Source of the DNA: Bin5 sp009843665
GTDB taxonomy: Bacteria > Chloroflexota > Anaerolineae > Caldilineales > Caldilineaceae
Length of the DNA stretch: 64,000 nt
Direction of reading: 5' to 3'
NCBI GenBank assembly: GCA_965220285.1
Contig: OZ244818.1
Location: 1,550,001 to 1,614,000, forward strand
The notes beneath the pieces were generated by a model that saw only the letters and a program-made list of their open reading frames with translations, had not been told where the DNA came from and did no database searches. Position numbers and translations under genes: made by a program. Positions 1-13,215 of this stretch are shown piece by piece. Numbering within the stretch: position 1 is the first letter of the stretch; the number at the start of each line of letters is the position of its first letter.

Positions 1-14
1 TGCCCCAGGCCGTA

Positions 15-78
15 CAGTTGTCAGGCAGGCCACATTGGATGCAGTTATCAGGCCGCCGGAGAACCCCTTTGACAACTG
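15..78. repeat. Inverted repeat upstream of the VWA gene
   Basis: CAGTTGTCA at 15-23 and its exact reverse complement TGACAACTG at 70-78 flank a 46-base spacer, about 80 bases upstream of the likely start of the VWA gene. The arms could be an operator or the remnant of a repeat element. No terminator-like T tract follows the second arm. Confidence 0.35.
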
Positions 79-160
79 CATAGGACCAGGTGCGCGTCTC
101 CTCCGACTTGACGTAACCGGTCGAAGGACGGAGGGGGCGATAGCAACAAGGAGGGCAACT

Positions 161-1837
161 ATGGTACATAGAGTCGACCGTGCGACCAGAATCGGATCAA
201 TGAACCGCGGGTGCGGTTGGAGAGAATTTAAGCGCTGCTGGCCTGTCCTGCTGCTGGGGCTGCTGGTGCTTCTTTTGGCCGGCTGCGCGGCGGCGATGGC
301 GCCGACGGAGAGCGCGGAGCAGGCTGCTGTTCCGAGTTCGAGCAGGCGGGCGTCGAGCGGGCAGGTGGCGATGCAGTCTGCCTCTGCGGTTTCCAGCCCA
401 GGTCGCCCGTCTCCCCATTCGGGACGGGGTGACCGACGGGGTCGCCAACCGGAGGCGCAGCTGCCGCCGGTGGTCCCCACCAGCCTGGAAACGACTTCAA
501 CTTTCGGCCTGGACGCGGACGATGCTTCCTGGCGGCGTTCGCTTGCGCTCGCGCGACAGGGCTACATTCTGGAACCGGATGACGTACGGGTTGAGGAGTG
601 GCTCAACGCGCTGCGGTGGGACTACGTGCGCCCCGAAGGCGAAGAGACTTTTCATCTTGATTTGACCGTGACAAGGGATCCCCTGAACCCGGAGTCCTGG
701 CTGGCACTGATGGGGCTCAGCGCGGCTGCGCCGGCGGAGATGCCGTCTAAGCGCTATGTATCGGTGGTCCTGGATGCTTCCGGTTCGATGGGGGAGGACA
801 ACAAGCTGGCGACGGCGCGTACGCTGGTGGAGGCGCTGATCGAGCGCATGTCGGGGGAGGACAGGATTTCGCTGGTGCAGTTTTCGGAGGTGGTGCTGGG
901 CGAGTACACGGTGCGGCACGCGGCCCCGGACGACCCGGCGCTGGCCAGTTCGCTGCGCGGTTTCCGCCCGAACCAGAGCACGAACGCGGAGGCCGGCCTG
1001 AGGAAGGGTTACGAACTGGCGCTGGAGGGGCGGCGGCGCGACCCCGACGCACTGCATTACGTCTTTTTCGTCAGCGACGGTGTTGCCAACGTGGGGGACA
1101 CGCGGGCGGAGTCGATCATCGCGTCTCTGGGCGGGCAGCGGGCGGAGGCCAACCCGATCCGGCTGGTCGCGGTAGGTGTGGGGATTGCGAACTACAATGA
1201 CGACCTGCTGGAGCAGGTGAGTAACGACGGCGACGGTTGGTACCGGTATGTGTACTCGCCGGAGGAGGCGCAGGGCCTGCTGACGGCGGACTCTTTTGCC
1301 CGGCTCTTCAGCCCGGCGGCGGACGAAGCGCGTGCGCAGGTCACCTGGGACGCGGAGACGGTGGAGGAGTGGCGCCTTGTCGGTTACCTCAACCGTGCGG
1401 CCGCGAACGAGTCGTTTGAGGATGACGAAGAGGATTTCGCGGAGCTGCACGTGGGCCAGGAGAACACGGTCGTCTACCGGTTGAAAGCGCGACCGGGTGC
1501 GGCCGGACCGCTGGGTACGCTGGCACTGCGCTGGCATCATCCGGGCAGCGGCGAAACGCAGACGCAGGCGTGGACGCTGGCCACGGAAAGTCCTGTAGCC
1601 TGGGAGGATGTTGCGCCGATCCGGCGTCTGGCGCTGCTGGTGGCGCTGGCGGGCGAGAACTCGGCGGAGCGTCTGGACGATGCGCAGGGGCGACGCAGGG
1701 CGATTGAAGCGGAGTTTGCGCTGCTGGGCGGTCTGACAGAGACGCGGCAGGGGCAAGAGTTTGGAGAGATTTTGGCGGCGTCGTTGCCTGAGCCGCCGGC
1801 GTGGTTTGAGCAGGGGAGGTCGACGCGGGGTGAGTGA
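161..1837 (+). CDS. YfbK-like von Willebrand factor A domain lipoprotein
   Basis: Predicted 558-residue secreted lipoprotein. The start at 161 is preferred over upstream in-frame ATGs because AAGGAGGG lies 5 bases before it and because it places a lipoprotein signal at the N-terminus: basic stretch, hydrophobic LLLGLLVLLLAG, then the lipobox Cys. After a Ser/Gly/Pro-rich linker comes a short region resembling the segment before the VWA domain in YfbK (EPDDVRVEEWLNAL). The VWA domain follows with a complete MIDAS motif D205-x-S207-x-S209 (DASGS), the metal site used for ligand binding. The roughly 190 C-terminal residues fit the YfbK-type C-terminal domain. Role inferred: metal-dependent protein binding at the cell surface; the partner is unknown. 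The neighbouring caspase-like protease gene is on the same strand but about 900 bases away. Confidence 0.85.
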   Translation: MVHRVDRATRIGSMNRGCGWREFKRCWPVLLLGLLVLLLAGCAAAMAPTESAEQAAVPSSSRRASSGQVAMQSASAVSSPGRPSPHSGRGDRRGRQPEAQLPPVVPTSLETTSTFGLDADDASWRRSLALARQGYILEPDDVRVEEWLNALRWDYVRPEGEETFHLDLTVTRDPLNPESWLALMGLSAAAPAEMPSKRYVSVVLDASGSMGEDNKLATARTLVEALIERMSGEDRISLVQFSEVVLGEYTVRHAAPDDPALASSLRGFRPNQSTNAEAGLRKGYELALEGRRRDPDALHYVFFVSDGVANVGDTRAESIIASLGGQRAEANPIRLVAVGVGIANYNDDLLEQVSNDGDGWYRYVYSPEEAQGLLTADSFARLFSPAADEARAQVTWDAETVEEWRLVGYLNRAAANESFEDDEEDFAELHVGQENTVVYRLKARPGAAGPLGTLALRWHHPGSGETQTQAWTLATESPVAWEDVAPIRRLALLVALAGENSAERLDDAQGRRRAIEAEFALLGGLTETRQGQEFGEILAASLPEPPAWFEQGRSTRGE

Positions 1838-2045
1838 GGGTTGGTGTGACCACGACTGAGTGGCAGGCTCAGGGTAGGGAGTTGGAACAACGAGATAGAA
1901 AGAGTTTCGGTGGATCGTCCGATTTCGAGATCAGGTTTTGATCGTCCTTGTTTCGGCACCTGCCCTGATCACACTTCCCTTGGCTACGAATGTTTGACTT
2001 GGGCGCCCGCAAATGGACGGCCATACTGCGCAGGAGTGAGCCAAA

Positions 2046-2414
2046 ATGAGCATTCAGGTTGTACTGGACGTTCCGGATGAGATTAATGAGCAGGTCGAAA
2101 AGCTAGCTGTGACCACAGAGCGCGACATCGCGGACGTACTCCTGGAAACAATAGCTCGCACATTTTCGCCGTTTCCGGTTGATCCGAACCGATCTGTCAT
2201 GAATCAAAATGTAGAGACATACAGAGAGCTACACGCAGAATTGGTAATGACCCACTTCGGTCGTTTTGTGGCGATCTGTGATGACAGGCTTATCGATCAC
2301 GACCCTGACCCGGTTTCGCTCCTGCAACGAGTACGTACACAGTACCCTGAGAAAGTGGTACTACGCAGAAAGGTCGAATCAGTTCCTGAACATCAGATTC
2401 AGATTCGATATTGA
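2046..2414 (+). CDS. Small antitoxin-like hypothetical protein
   Basis: 122 residues, preceded by AGGAG at 2032-2036. The N-terminal 45 residues (beta strand IQVVLDVPDEI, then helices EQVEKLAVTTERDIADVLLETIA) look like a ribbon-helix-helix-type antitoxin segment. The rest, including MNQNVETYRELHAELV and RFVAICDDRLIDHDPDP, resembles a family of short hypothetical proteins often placed next to small toxin or protease-like genes. No partner is visible: the following 340 bases have no convincing ORF. The local base composition is lower in G+C than the flanking large genes, which would fit recent acquisition. Function not assigned. Confidence 0.6.
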   Translation: MSIQVVLDVPDEINEQVEKLAVTTERDIADVLLETIARTFSPFPVDPNRSVMNQNVETYRELHAELVMTHFGRFVAICDDRLIDHDPDPVSLLQRVRTQYPEKVVLRRKVESVPEHQIQIRY

Positions 2415-2753
2415 CGAAGTAAGACTCATGTAGTCATCGCGTCCTTTCCTCAGGAAACTTCCTCGCTTGGAAATCCGGACAATCTTCCCCACTAACTGAA
2501 TGTATCCTCTGAAACACCAGTAAGAGCGGCAGAAACAGTAAAGCCCTGCGCTGTCCGCCCAGTCCACTGAATCCAAGTCGAGATTTCGATACGACTGGAG
2601 TACCCGATCTGTCGACAAATGGGCAGAGTATTTTCTGCAGAATCCGGTTATTCATTGTGCCGTCAGTGTGCTAAGATCGTACTATTTCCCATCAACTGTC
2701 CGCTCGGTTTGGGCGAAGTCGTAGCGTGTCTCACTTGTGTATAAGGATTGCGA
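2415..2753. other. Intergenic region, comparatively AT-rich
   Basis: A 339-base gap between the antitoxin-like gene and the caspase-like gene. It holds only a short minus-strand ORF (2379-2618) with an unconvincing Cys/Trp/Tyr-rich translation and no ribosome binding site. The ribosome binding site for the next gene (AAGG at 2743-2746) is at its end. No terminator hairpin or repeat seen. Confidence 0.5.
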
Positions 2754-5700
2754 ATGTTGTCTCCGCGATTGTTTGCTGTGGTTGTTGGAATCAATCATTA
2801 CCGAAGCAGTGTGATCTCCGATCTGGGCGGTTGCGCCAACGATGCCAGGGCGATTTATGGGTTTCTGACGCAGCGGCTGGGCGTGCCGACTGAGAATATA
2901 CGGCTGCTGACATCTACGGGGGCGGAAGCGGATGAGAAGCTCCCTTCCAGGCAGAACATCATCGACGGCTGGCGGTGGCTGATCGAGCAGGCCAGAACCG
3001 GCGACCAGCTGTTTTTCCATTACAGTGGGCACGGTTCCCAGGCCATCTCCGACGACCCGAATGAGCCGGACGGGTACGACGAGACGCTGGTGCCCAGCGA
3101 CAGTCGTACGACGGATGACAGGGGCAGGCCGGTCTACGATATTTTGGACAAGGAGCTGGCGGCGCTCATTGCGGCGGCCGAGGAAAGGGGGGCGCTGGTG
3201 ACAGTGGTGCTGGACTGCTGTCACGCGGGTTCGGGCACGCGGGCGTTTGTGCCGGTGCGGCGGACCGCGGCCGACCGGCGAGTGCGGCCTGTGGGCACGG
3301 TTCTGCCCGAGGCATCAGGAGCGAGAACGGTTGCCAGCCGCCACTGGTCGGGAAAGCTGGGCAGCGAGCACGTGCTACTGGCCGGTTGCCGGGATGAGGA
3401 GATGAGCCACGAGTACCGTTCGCCGACCAACGGCGCCTGGTACGGGGCGATGACCTATTTTCTGCTGCAGAAGCTACAGGAGCTGCACCCGCAGATGAGC
3501 TGGCGGGAGGTGCACGACGCGGTGCAGGCCCAGGTCCACGGCGTCTATGCGAGGCAGATCCCGCAGTTGGAGGGGCCTGGCAACCGGGCGGTCTTCGGCG
3601 AGCTGACGCCCCATGCCGGCTCCTACCTGAACGTCATCAGTGCCAGGGAGGCGGGTCATACGGGAAATGACGTGATCATTCGCATTGGCGGCGGCGCTGC
3701 GGTCGGTCTGACGCCGGGCAGCCACGTGGAGCTGTTTCCGGCGGGCAGCGAGGCACTGGACGGCCGGGGGCTTGGCCGCGGCGAGGTACTTGAATCCAGA
3801 GTCGATTCGTCATACGCGCTGATCAAGGGTGTGCGTCATTCCGAGTTCAGTCTGCCTGCGAGGGCGAAGGTGACGGCGTACGGATACCAGAGGTTGATGT
3901 ACGAGGTGACCTGCGCCGATCCTTTTGTGCTGGCGGAATTGACCACTGCGCCCTCCTCCCCGTTCCTGCACGCGGTGGGACGAAGCACGCAGGATGGATT
4001 CACCCGATTCCATGTGGCTGTAGAGAACGACGCCTACGTCATCCAGGACGGCAGCGGCGTCCAGATCGTGGAGGACAGGCCGCCGCGTACGCAGGCGGGG
4101 GCGGCCCAGACGGCTGCGTACCTACACCATCTGGCGACCTATCACAATGTACGCACGCTGCGGAATCCGTCGCCGATGGCGTTGATGGAAGAGGCGCTTA
4201 GCCTAGACGTGCAGACTTACACGCGGGCCAGCTTCACGTCGCCCAAAGACGGGGAGCCATTGGGGCAGGACGGCGTGCTGCCGCCGGGACGCAAGCTGTG
4301 GATCACGGTTCGGAACAACAGCTCTGAGAATCTCTATGTGACCGCCTTCTCGTTGTCGGCGCAGTTCGGCATCCGACGCATCTACCCGGAGCGGGCGCCC
4401 TACCAGCTGGTGGCGCCGGGCAAGGAGTTTTTCATCCACAACATCGAGCCGACCGTGAAGGAGCCGGGCGCGGAATCTGAGACGGCGGTTTTCAAAGTCT
4501 TCGCCACGCGCGTTCCCACGTCGTTTGACGTGCTGGAGATGCCTGAACTGAACGAACCGCAAGGGACGGAACAGACGCGGGCGTTCGGGCCGCTGGCCGA
4601 ACTGATGAATGGCATCCGGTACGACGGTCCCCGTGTGCGCAATCTGATGGTACAGCGGGACGATACGCATGATCGCTGGATTACGAAGCAGGTTACGGTC
4701 ACGGCCTTACGGAGGCAGGAGGAGTGTGCCCTGCCGGAGGGACAGAACAGGATCAATGTGGGGACGGACCTGGACATAACGGTGGAGAAGCCGGCGGGCC
4801 TGGGGGGTTTGCTGGTTGTGAGCAGCCTGAAGCAGTTGGCCTGGGATGCAGAGGATCCGATCTCGTTGCCGCCGGGATTGAACAGTCCGGAAGCGGCGCC
4901 GTTTTTCCAGCCGCTCTCATTCTCGCACGGTGTGGGGGGCGGTTCGCCCGGTGTGCTGGTTCTGGACACATCGGCGAAGCAGCTTTCGACGATCAGCGCC
5001 GAGTCGCCGCTGCGCATTGCGCTGAGCGTGGAGAATAACCCTGATATCGCGGGCATCGTTGCGGTCGCGTTCGACGGTGAGTACTACTACATGGTCGGCC
5101 ACCCAACCGAGGCCCAGAACCTGTCCCAAGACGGTGACAGAAGACGCATGGCGGTGGAGATCACGCATCTGCCGATCCCGGATGCGGCAGCGGCGAAGCG
5201 CGGTTCTGCGGGCAACCGGTGGTGGTCAAGGGTGAACGCCAAGGGCGCGAGCAGGGCTGAAGGCAGGGATGGCAAGGGCGGGAGAGGCGTGTTTGGGCGG
5301 CTGTTCGGCTATTTGCAGGAGGAGTGGCGGATGGCGGCGGAGGCGGCGGCGGGAAAAGAGCCGGCGCCGGACGAGGAGGCGGCGGAGCCACCGGTCCGCG
5401 ATACGAAACATGCCGTGCGCGTTCTTTTCTACAAACTGTTTTATCAGAAGCTGCCGCCGGACCTGGGCGTGCGCCAAGTCCGCATGGAGTCGGGCGGCGC
5501 ACCGGTCTATTCGAAGGTTACGGCGCAGGACGTGTCCAAGGCGCGGCGTGCGCTGCTGATCACGCACGGATTCGGCAGCAGCACTGAGAAGCTGGTTCAG
5601 AGGGCGTTGCCACATCTGAAGGAGTTGGATGAATACGACCTGGCGTTGACTTTCGACTATGAGACGATCAACACGGGCATCCGGGAGAGCGGGCTACTGA

Positions 5701-6332
5701 TGACAACGCAGTTGCGCCGTCTTGGATTTGGGACCGACAAGGGCCCGCCGCTTGATATTTTCAGTCACAGTATGGGAACGCAGGTCGCCAGAGTCTGCGT
5801 CGAGATGGAGAGCGGGCACCAGTTTGTGGAGCGGGTGATCATGGTGGGGGCGCACAACACGGGCACTGCGCTGGCCGAGTCGCACCGCCTGATTCCGTGG
5901 CTGGCGACGATCATACTCAATCAGGCTGGGTTGATGGACTTTGAACTCCTGGCCCAACTCCTGGTGATAGGGATCTCGCGACTGACCACCGGAATACAGG
6001 ACCTAGCGCCGAGCGCGGAGCTGTATCAGAAGCTCAATGACCCGCGCAATGAGGTTGACGTGAGGTACTATATTCAGATCGGCATAAACACCGAGATGGA
6101 CGGCCCGATTAACTGGCGCAAGCTGTTCTCCAAGACGGAGATGACGCGAATGCTAGACAAGGCGTTGGACCAGGTGCTGGGGCCGAACGACCTGCTGGTC
6201 GGGGTAGCGTCGGCGCGGGGTGTACGGGGCGGCAACTGGCCGGACCTGCAGGTGGATGTAATCGGCTGCCATCACTTCGAGTATTTCTACGCGAAAGAGT
6301 CACTCGAAGGGCTGCGCAGGGAGTTCAAGTAG
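2754..6332 (+). CDS. Caspase-like (C14) protease fused to an alpha/beta hydrolase
   Basis: About 1192 residues from ATG 2754, chosen over TTG 2748 because AAGG at 2743-2746 gives 7-base spacing. Residues 5 to about 270 are a caspase/metacaspase-like domain: LFAVVVGINHY at the start, catalytic His93 in HYSGHGSQ, catalytic Cys156 in LDCCHAGSG. The middle of about 550 residues has no family I recognise; a Glu/Ala-rich stretch lies around 5325-5400. The C-terminal part is an alpha/beta hydrolase: oxyanion-type segment ITHGFGSS (His938) and a nucleophile elbow S-H-S1006-M-G, as in lipase and esterase folds. No signal peptide is seen, so it is probably cytoplasmic. Bacterial caspase homologs act in regulated proteolysis and abortive defence; its substrate is unknown. 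Both catalytic centres look intact. Confidence 0.85.
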   Translation: MLSPRLFAVVVGINHYRSSVISDLGGCANDARAIYGFLTQRLGVPTENIRLLTSTGAEADEKLPSRQNIIDGWRWLIEQARTGDQLFFHYSGHGSQAISDDPNEPDGYDETLVPSDSRTTDDRGRPVYDILDKELAALIAAAEERGALVTVVLDCCHAGSGTRAFVPVRRTAADRRVRPVGTVLPEASGARTVASRHWSGKLGSEHVLLAGCRDEEMSHEYRSPTNGAWYGAMTYFLLQKLQELHPQMSWREVHDAVQAQVHGVYARQIPQLEGPGNRAVFGELTPHAGSYLNVISAREAGHTGNDVIIRIGGGAAVGLTPGSHVELFPAGSEALDGRGLGRGEVLESRVDSSYALIKGVRHSEFSLPARAKVTAYGYQRLMYEVTCADPFVLAELTTAPSSPFLHAVGRSTQDGFTRFHVAVENDAYVIQDGSGVQIVEDRPPRTQAGAAQTAAYLHHLATYHNVRTLRNPSPMALMEEALSLDVQTYTRASFTSPKDGEPLGQDGVLPPGRKLWITVRNNSSENLYVTAFSLSAQFGIRRIYPERAPYQLVAPGKEFFIHNIEPTVKEPGAESETAVFKVFATRVPTSFDVLEMPELNEPQGTEQTRAFGPLAELMNGIRYDGPRVRNLMVQRDDTHDRWITKQVTVTALRRQEECALPEGQNRINVGTDLDITVEKPAGLGGLLVVSSLKQLAWDAEDPISLPPGLNSPEAAPFFQPLSFSHGVGGGSPGVLVLDTSAKQLSTISAESPLRIALSVENNPDIAGIVAVAFDGEYYYMVGHPTEAQNLSQDGDRRRMAVEITHLPIPDAAAAKRGSAGNRWWSRVNAKGASRAEGRDGKGGRGVFGRLFGYLQEEWRMAAEAAAGKEPAPDEEAAEPPVRDTKHAVRVLFYKLFYQKLPPDLGVRQVRMESGGAPVYSKVTAQDVSKARRALLITHGFGSSTEKLVQRALPHLKELDEYDLALTFDYETINTGIRESGLLMTTQLRRLGFGTDKGPPLDIFSHSMGTQVARVCVEMESGHQFVERVIMVGAHNTGTALAESHRLIPWLATIILNQAGLMDFELLAQLLVIGISRLTTGIQDLAPSAELYQKLNDPRNEVDVRYYIQIGINTEMDGPINWRKLFSKTEMTRMLDKALDQVLGPNDLLVGVASARGVRGGNWPDLQVDVIGCHHFEYFYAKESLEGLRREFK

Positions 6333-6372
6333 GCGCCGGCAGCCGGTTTCAGTTTCCTTTTGAAGGCATGCG

Positions 6373-10262
<3,890 letters not shown>

Positions 10263-10390
10263 GATCTGTCTCGAATTGGTGATGGCTTGACCCGGGAGTA
10301 TCTAGGCACCGGCACCATTATAGCGAAGAGTAAGGAAAAGATAAACAGACGGCGGGAAAAAATGTGTCTCAGAATTTTGGGTGGTCGTTG

Positions 10391-10431
10391 TCTGAATCAG
10401 GATTTGCAGGATTGACAAGGATTTTCGGGAT
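10391..10431. repeat. Short degenerate tandem repeat (GGATT units)
   Basis: TCAGGATTTG, CAGGATTGA, CAAGGATTTT and CGGGATG follow one another, so the unit C(A)GGATT recurs about four times at roughly 10-base spacing, in the 263-base gap between two minus-strand genes. The pattern resembles a repeat scattered through the intergenic DNA of several bacterial phyla. No gene is seen in the rest of this gap. Confidence 0.4.
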
Positions 10432-10525
10432 GAGGGGCGGTCCGGCGGGTTGAAGCAGGAGGCGGGTCGCTGCACAGACCTCGCTGAGGCCGAGTGGAGG
10501 GATTGGTTCGTGGGGCGAATACGGG

Positions 10526-11332
10526 TCAGGAGAGGAAGACGGAGAGCTGGGAGGCGGCTGGATTCTGAAGTGCGGACCAGACCGAGGCGACGATGAGGGC
10601 CTGGGCGGGCGAGCGAATCAGGCGGGCTGCGCTGCTGAGTTGTGGGAGGGGCCGGCTCCTGGGGTCTGCGTGGGATTTGCTAAGGTGCGGGAAGAGGGAC
10701 GGGCTGTCAGCCATTTCGATGAGGCTTGTCAGATCGCTGAAGACGAGAAGAATTAACCCCGCTGGCAGAACGCCGAAGCGCGGGGCTGTAAGGGCCAGCC
10801 CGAAGGCAAGGCCGACGGCGGCGAAGAGCAGAAGAAGCGTGTAGGCTGAGGCTGCCGCCGTCTGGACCGGGTGGCGATGGCTCGTCCGCAGCAGAAATGC
10901 GAGGCCGATGAGCGCACCGACGAGCAGACTCAGACCCAGCACAAGTAAGCGAACACCTTCGAGGGCCGGGCCGTATTGCGTGATGGCGGCGACGATCAGG
11001 AGGTAGCCGATGGCGGCGGCGGAGATGCCAATCCAGGTCCGTCCGGGCGCGAGCGCGCCTGATGCAAGTTGGCCGCCCGCAAGGTTGAGCGCTGTTGCGG
11101 CGGCGATGCTGAAGGCGTAGCGGGCGGTCTCGGTGCCGGGGCGGGCGAGCAGGAAGCCGTACCAGACCAGCAGGAGTAAAGTCAACCCAGAGGCCGCCTG
11201 CATCGAGGCGGGGAGGCGGCGCATGTGCGGTCGGAATCTGCGGAGGAGCAGGGCGCCGATCAGAAGAATGGCCCAGAGGACGAGTAGAAGCCAAGCAATG
11301 ACGTCGAGGACCGGCATCGTTGGCTCCGTCAT
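10526..11332 (-). CDS. Multi-pass membrane protein, possibly YhhN-like
   Basis: 268 residues with seven or eight hydrophobic segments and a final polar tail of about 50 residues. The organisation and a late helix ending in an acidic residue (ILLVFSDLTSLIE) recall the YhhN/TMEM86 family (lysoplasmalogenase-like), where a conserved Asp sits in that helix. The similarity is weak and only visual, so the family is tentative. It lies in a minus-strand run with 54 bases to the upstream gene (11387-12040), probably one transcript. Confidence 0.6.
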   Translation of the reverse strand: MTEPTMPVLDVIAWLLLVLWAILLIGALLLRRFRPHMRRLPASMQAASGLTLLLLVWYGFLLARPGTETARYAFSIAAATALNLAGGQLASGALAPGRTWIGISAAAIGYLLIVAAITQYGPALEGVRLLVLGLSLLVGALIGLAFLLRTSHRHPVQTAAASAYTLLLLFAAVGLAFGLALTAPRFGVLPAGLILLVFSDLTSLIEMADSPSLFPHLSKSHADPRSRPLPQLSSAARLIRSPAQALIVASVWSALQNPAASQLSVFLS

Positions 11333-11386
11333 TCACCGGGTAGAGTGGGGATCGAAGGTAGAGGAACCGGGATTCCCCTGTGCAGC

Positions 11387-12040
11387 TTACTTCTCACTCG
11401 CGGGGTCTTGCGGGCAGGCGGCGTACCCGAGGAGTTGGGGCTCGGCCCAGACTGCCCAGTTCCAGCGGCTGTTGCCGAGGCCGTCGGTCATGAGCTGGAG
11501 TACGGCGTGCTGGCCGGCCTGGTTGGGCAGGTCGGTGACGAAGCGTTCCCACTCGCAGGTCTGCTTCGTGCTGCTCCAGATGCGCACGCCGTTGAGGAGG
11601 ACGCGGAAGGCGCAGAAGTTGTCGTCTTCCATCCGGGCGCCGTCGCGAATGCCGATGGCGAACTGCATGCGCAGACGGTCGACATCATGGGGAACATGCA
11701 GGTCGTATTCGACCACGGCGCTGCCTTCGACGGGGGGATGCTGCCACAGGGCCGGCTGCTGCACGAGGCCGCAGCTGGCGGTGTCTATACGCACCTCCAT
11801 CAGGTCGGGCGTGCGTGTAGCACTGTGACGGGAACTGGGGAAGAGCTCCAACAGGTCGCATTTCCAAACGAGGGCAAATCCGGTTTCGTCTGTGCCTTCC
11901 TCTTCCAAGAGGCTTTGCCAGAGCTCCTCCTGCCACTTGAGGTAGCCCACGTATTGGGAAAGTTGCAGTAGCGACTGTTCGTTCAGGTCGTGAATGCGCC
12001 GGATTACGGCGTCCAATGTTTCCTGTTGGGGCCTGTTCAT
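11387..12040 (-). CDS. Hypothetical protein with helical N-terminus and beta-rich C-terminal domain
   Basis: 217 residues, family not recognised. Residues 1-48 form an amphipathic helical segment (LQLSQYVGYLKWQEELWQSL) like the N-terminus of DUF2281-type proteins. Residues 80-210 are beta-rich, with Trp and Gly, and read like a jelly-roll sugar-binding domain (VRIWSSTKQTCEWERF, LMTDGLGNSRWNWAVWAEP). No signal peptide, so it is probably cytosolic. It lies between the membrane protein and the HNH gene on the same strand. Confidence 0.6.
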   Translation of the reverse strand: MNRPQQETLDAVIRRIHDLNEQSLLQLSQYVGYLKWQEELWQSLLEEEGTDETGFALVWKCDLLELFPSSRHSATRTPDLMEVRIDTASCGLVQQPALWQHPPVEGSAVVEYDLHVPHDVDRLRMQFAIGIRDGARMEDDNFCAFRVLLNGVRIWSSTKQTCEWERFVTDLPNQAGQHAVLQLMTDGLGNSRWNWAVWAEPQLLGYAACPQDPASEK

Positions 12041-12101
12041 GTAGGTCTCGGATATCTGGATTCGGGATGTCGGTGGATGCCGGCGCGGTCATCCGGCGCG
12101 G

Positions 12102-12611
12102 CTAGAATGCGGCGCCCATCAACGTTTCCCAGCGGGAGGCGGCGGTCGGGTTGCTCAGGAGGACGAGGGCGACATAGGTGGGTTCAAAGGGACGCCGGAT
12201 CAGCTTCATGCCGGCTTCGCGGGGGCTCATGCCGCCCTTCTTGCAGTTGCAGCGCTTGCAGGCTGTGGCCAGATTGGTCCAGCTGTGACCGCCGCCGCGA
12301 CAGCGGGGGATCACATGGTCCACGGTCAGAGAGTGTTTGCCCGGCGTGTCGCCGCAGTACTGACAGGTGTAGGCGTCTCGCAGAATCACGGCGCTGCGGG
12401 TGGGGGGAACGGAACGATGGGGCAGTCGGACGTAGCGGACGAGACGAATCACCAGCGGCTCGGGCAGGGCCTGGTTGGCGCTGTGCAGCATACGTTCGGT
12501 CGTCTCGACAAGCTCGGCTTTGTCGCGCAGCAGCAGAACGACTGCGCGGCGCACAGAGACGAGGCTCAGAGGTTCGAATGTAGCGTTCAGTACCAGCACG
12601 GAACGGGACAT
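12102..12611 (-). CDS. HNH endonuclease family protein
   Basis: 169 residues. The HNH core is complete: zinc Cys pair C83-x2-C86, the D98-H99 pair of TVDHVIPRCRGG, N113 in SWTNLATA, and the second Cys pair C118-x2-C121. The N-terminal part (VLVLNATFEPLSLVSVRRAV) is the segment found in the widespread single-copy HNH proteins of Chloroflexota, actinobacteria and cyanobacteria, whose physiological role is not established. No mobile element or restriction gene adjoins it, so it is more likely a housekeeping nuclease than a homing enzyme. The start at 12611 has no clear Shine-Dalgarno sequence. Confidence 0.88.
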   Translation of the reverse strand: MSRSVLVLNATFEPLSLVSVRRAVVLLLRDKAELVETTERMLHSANQALPEPLVIRLVRYVRLPHRSVPPTRSAVILRDAYTCQYCGDTPGKHSLTVDHVIPRCRGGGHSWTNLATACKRCNCKKGGMSPREAGMKLIRRPFEPTYVALVLLSNPTAASRWETLMGAAF

Positions 12612-12745
12612 GGTGTCAGGTGATGGTGTCCTGGCGTCGTTACTGAAGAGTCGAACTGGCGTTGAACAGGCGGGATGCCGGTGTTGACAAGCTGCTGAAG
12701 GCGCTGTGCAACGCGTTACCGGAAAGCATTCAGACTTGGTGCGGA

Positions 12746-13129
12746 TTATACCAGTGCCACGACGCGGGCGCGAATGACGACCTCCATGAGAAAGAAGCAG
12801 ACGATTGCGAAAAGAACTGTCTTGACGTTTTCATCCTGCAGGCGACTCAGATAGAGATAGGCTGCCGGGAGGGTGATGACGGCGACGGTGGCGTAGAGAA
12901 TATGTACAAAGGCGCGAGACAGGTTTCCGCCCAGTCCTTGACCGTAAAGCACCCACCCCAACAGAAACTCCACGATCATCAGCAGTTCACCGATTACTGC
13001 GGCGCCGTACCAGCTGCCGTCGAGCGGGCGGGAGCGAATGCGGAACCAGACGGCCCACACGCCCAGCGCGATAAAGAAATAGATGCCGGTTTGGGCCAGA
13101 CCGCGATGAATGTCGCTCAGAGAGTTCAC
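12746..13129 (-). CDS. Four-helix membrane protein of unknown function
   Basis: 127 residues beginning at GTG 13129. Four hydrophobic helices can be drawn: IYFFIALGVWAVWF, VIGELLMIVEFLLGWVLYG, FVHILYATVAVITLPAAYLYL and VKTVLFAIVCFFLMEVVI. It has short loops and an Arg-containing C-terminus. No motif or family recognised and no Shine-Dalgarno sequence. It sits alone between the HNH gene and the glycosidase on the same strand. The hydrophobic periodicity over the full length is the main support that it is real. Confidence 0.6.
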   Translation of the reverse strand: MNSLSDIHRGLAQTGIYFFIALGVWAVWFRIRSRPLDGSWYGAAVIGELLMIVEFLLGWVLYGQGLGGNLSRAFVHILYATVAVITLPAAYLYLSRLQDENVKTVLFAIVCFFLMEVVIRARVVALV

Positions 13130-13215
13130 CGTAACGGAAGATGGTCGTTGAACTGCAAGTCTCAGTCGCCGGCTGTTGGGCGTCAGCCGGCAGGGCCTGA
13201 GGAGAATTGAAGCGG

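Noticed and set aside
35..160. N-terminal extension of the VWA protein to ATG 35
   Set aside because: It lacks a ribosome binding site and would bury the lipoprotein signal behind more than 60 residues.
2379..2618. 79-codon minus-strand ORF
   Set aside because: Overlaps the end of the antitoxin-like gene, Cys/Trp-rich translation without family likeness, no Shine-Dalgarno sequence.
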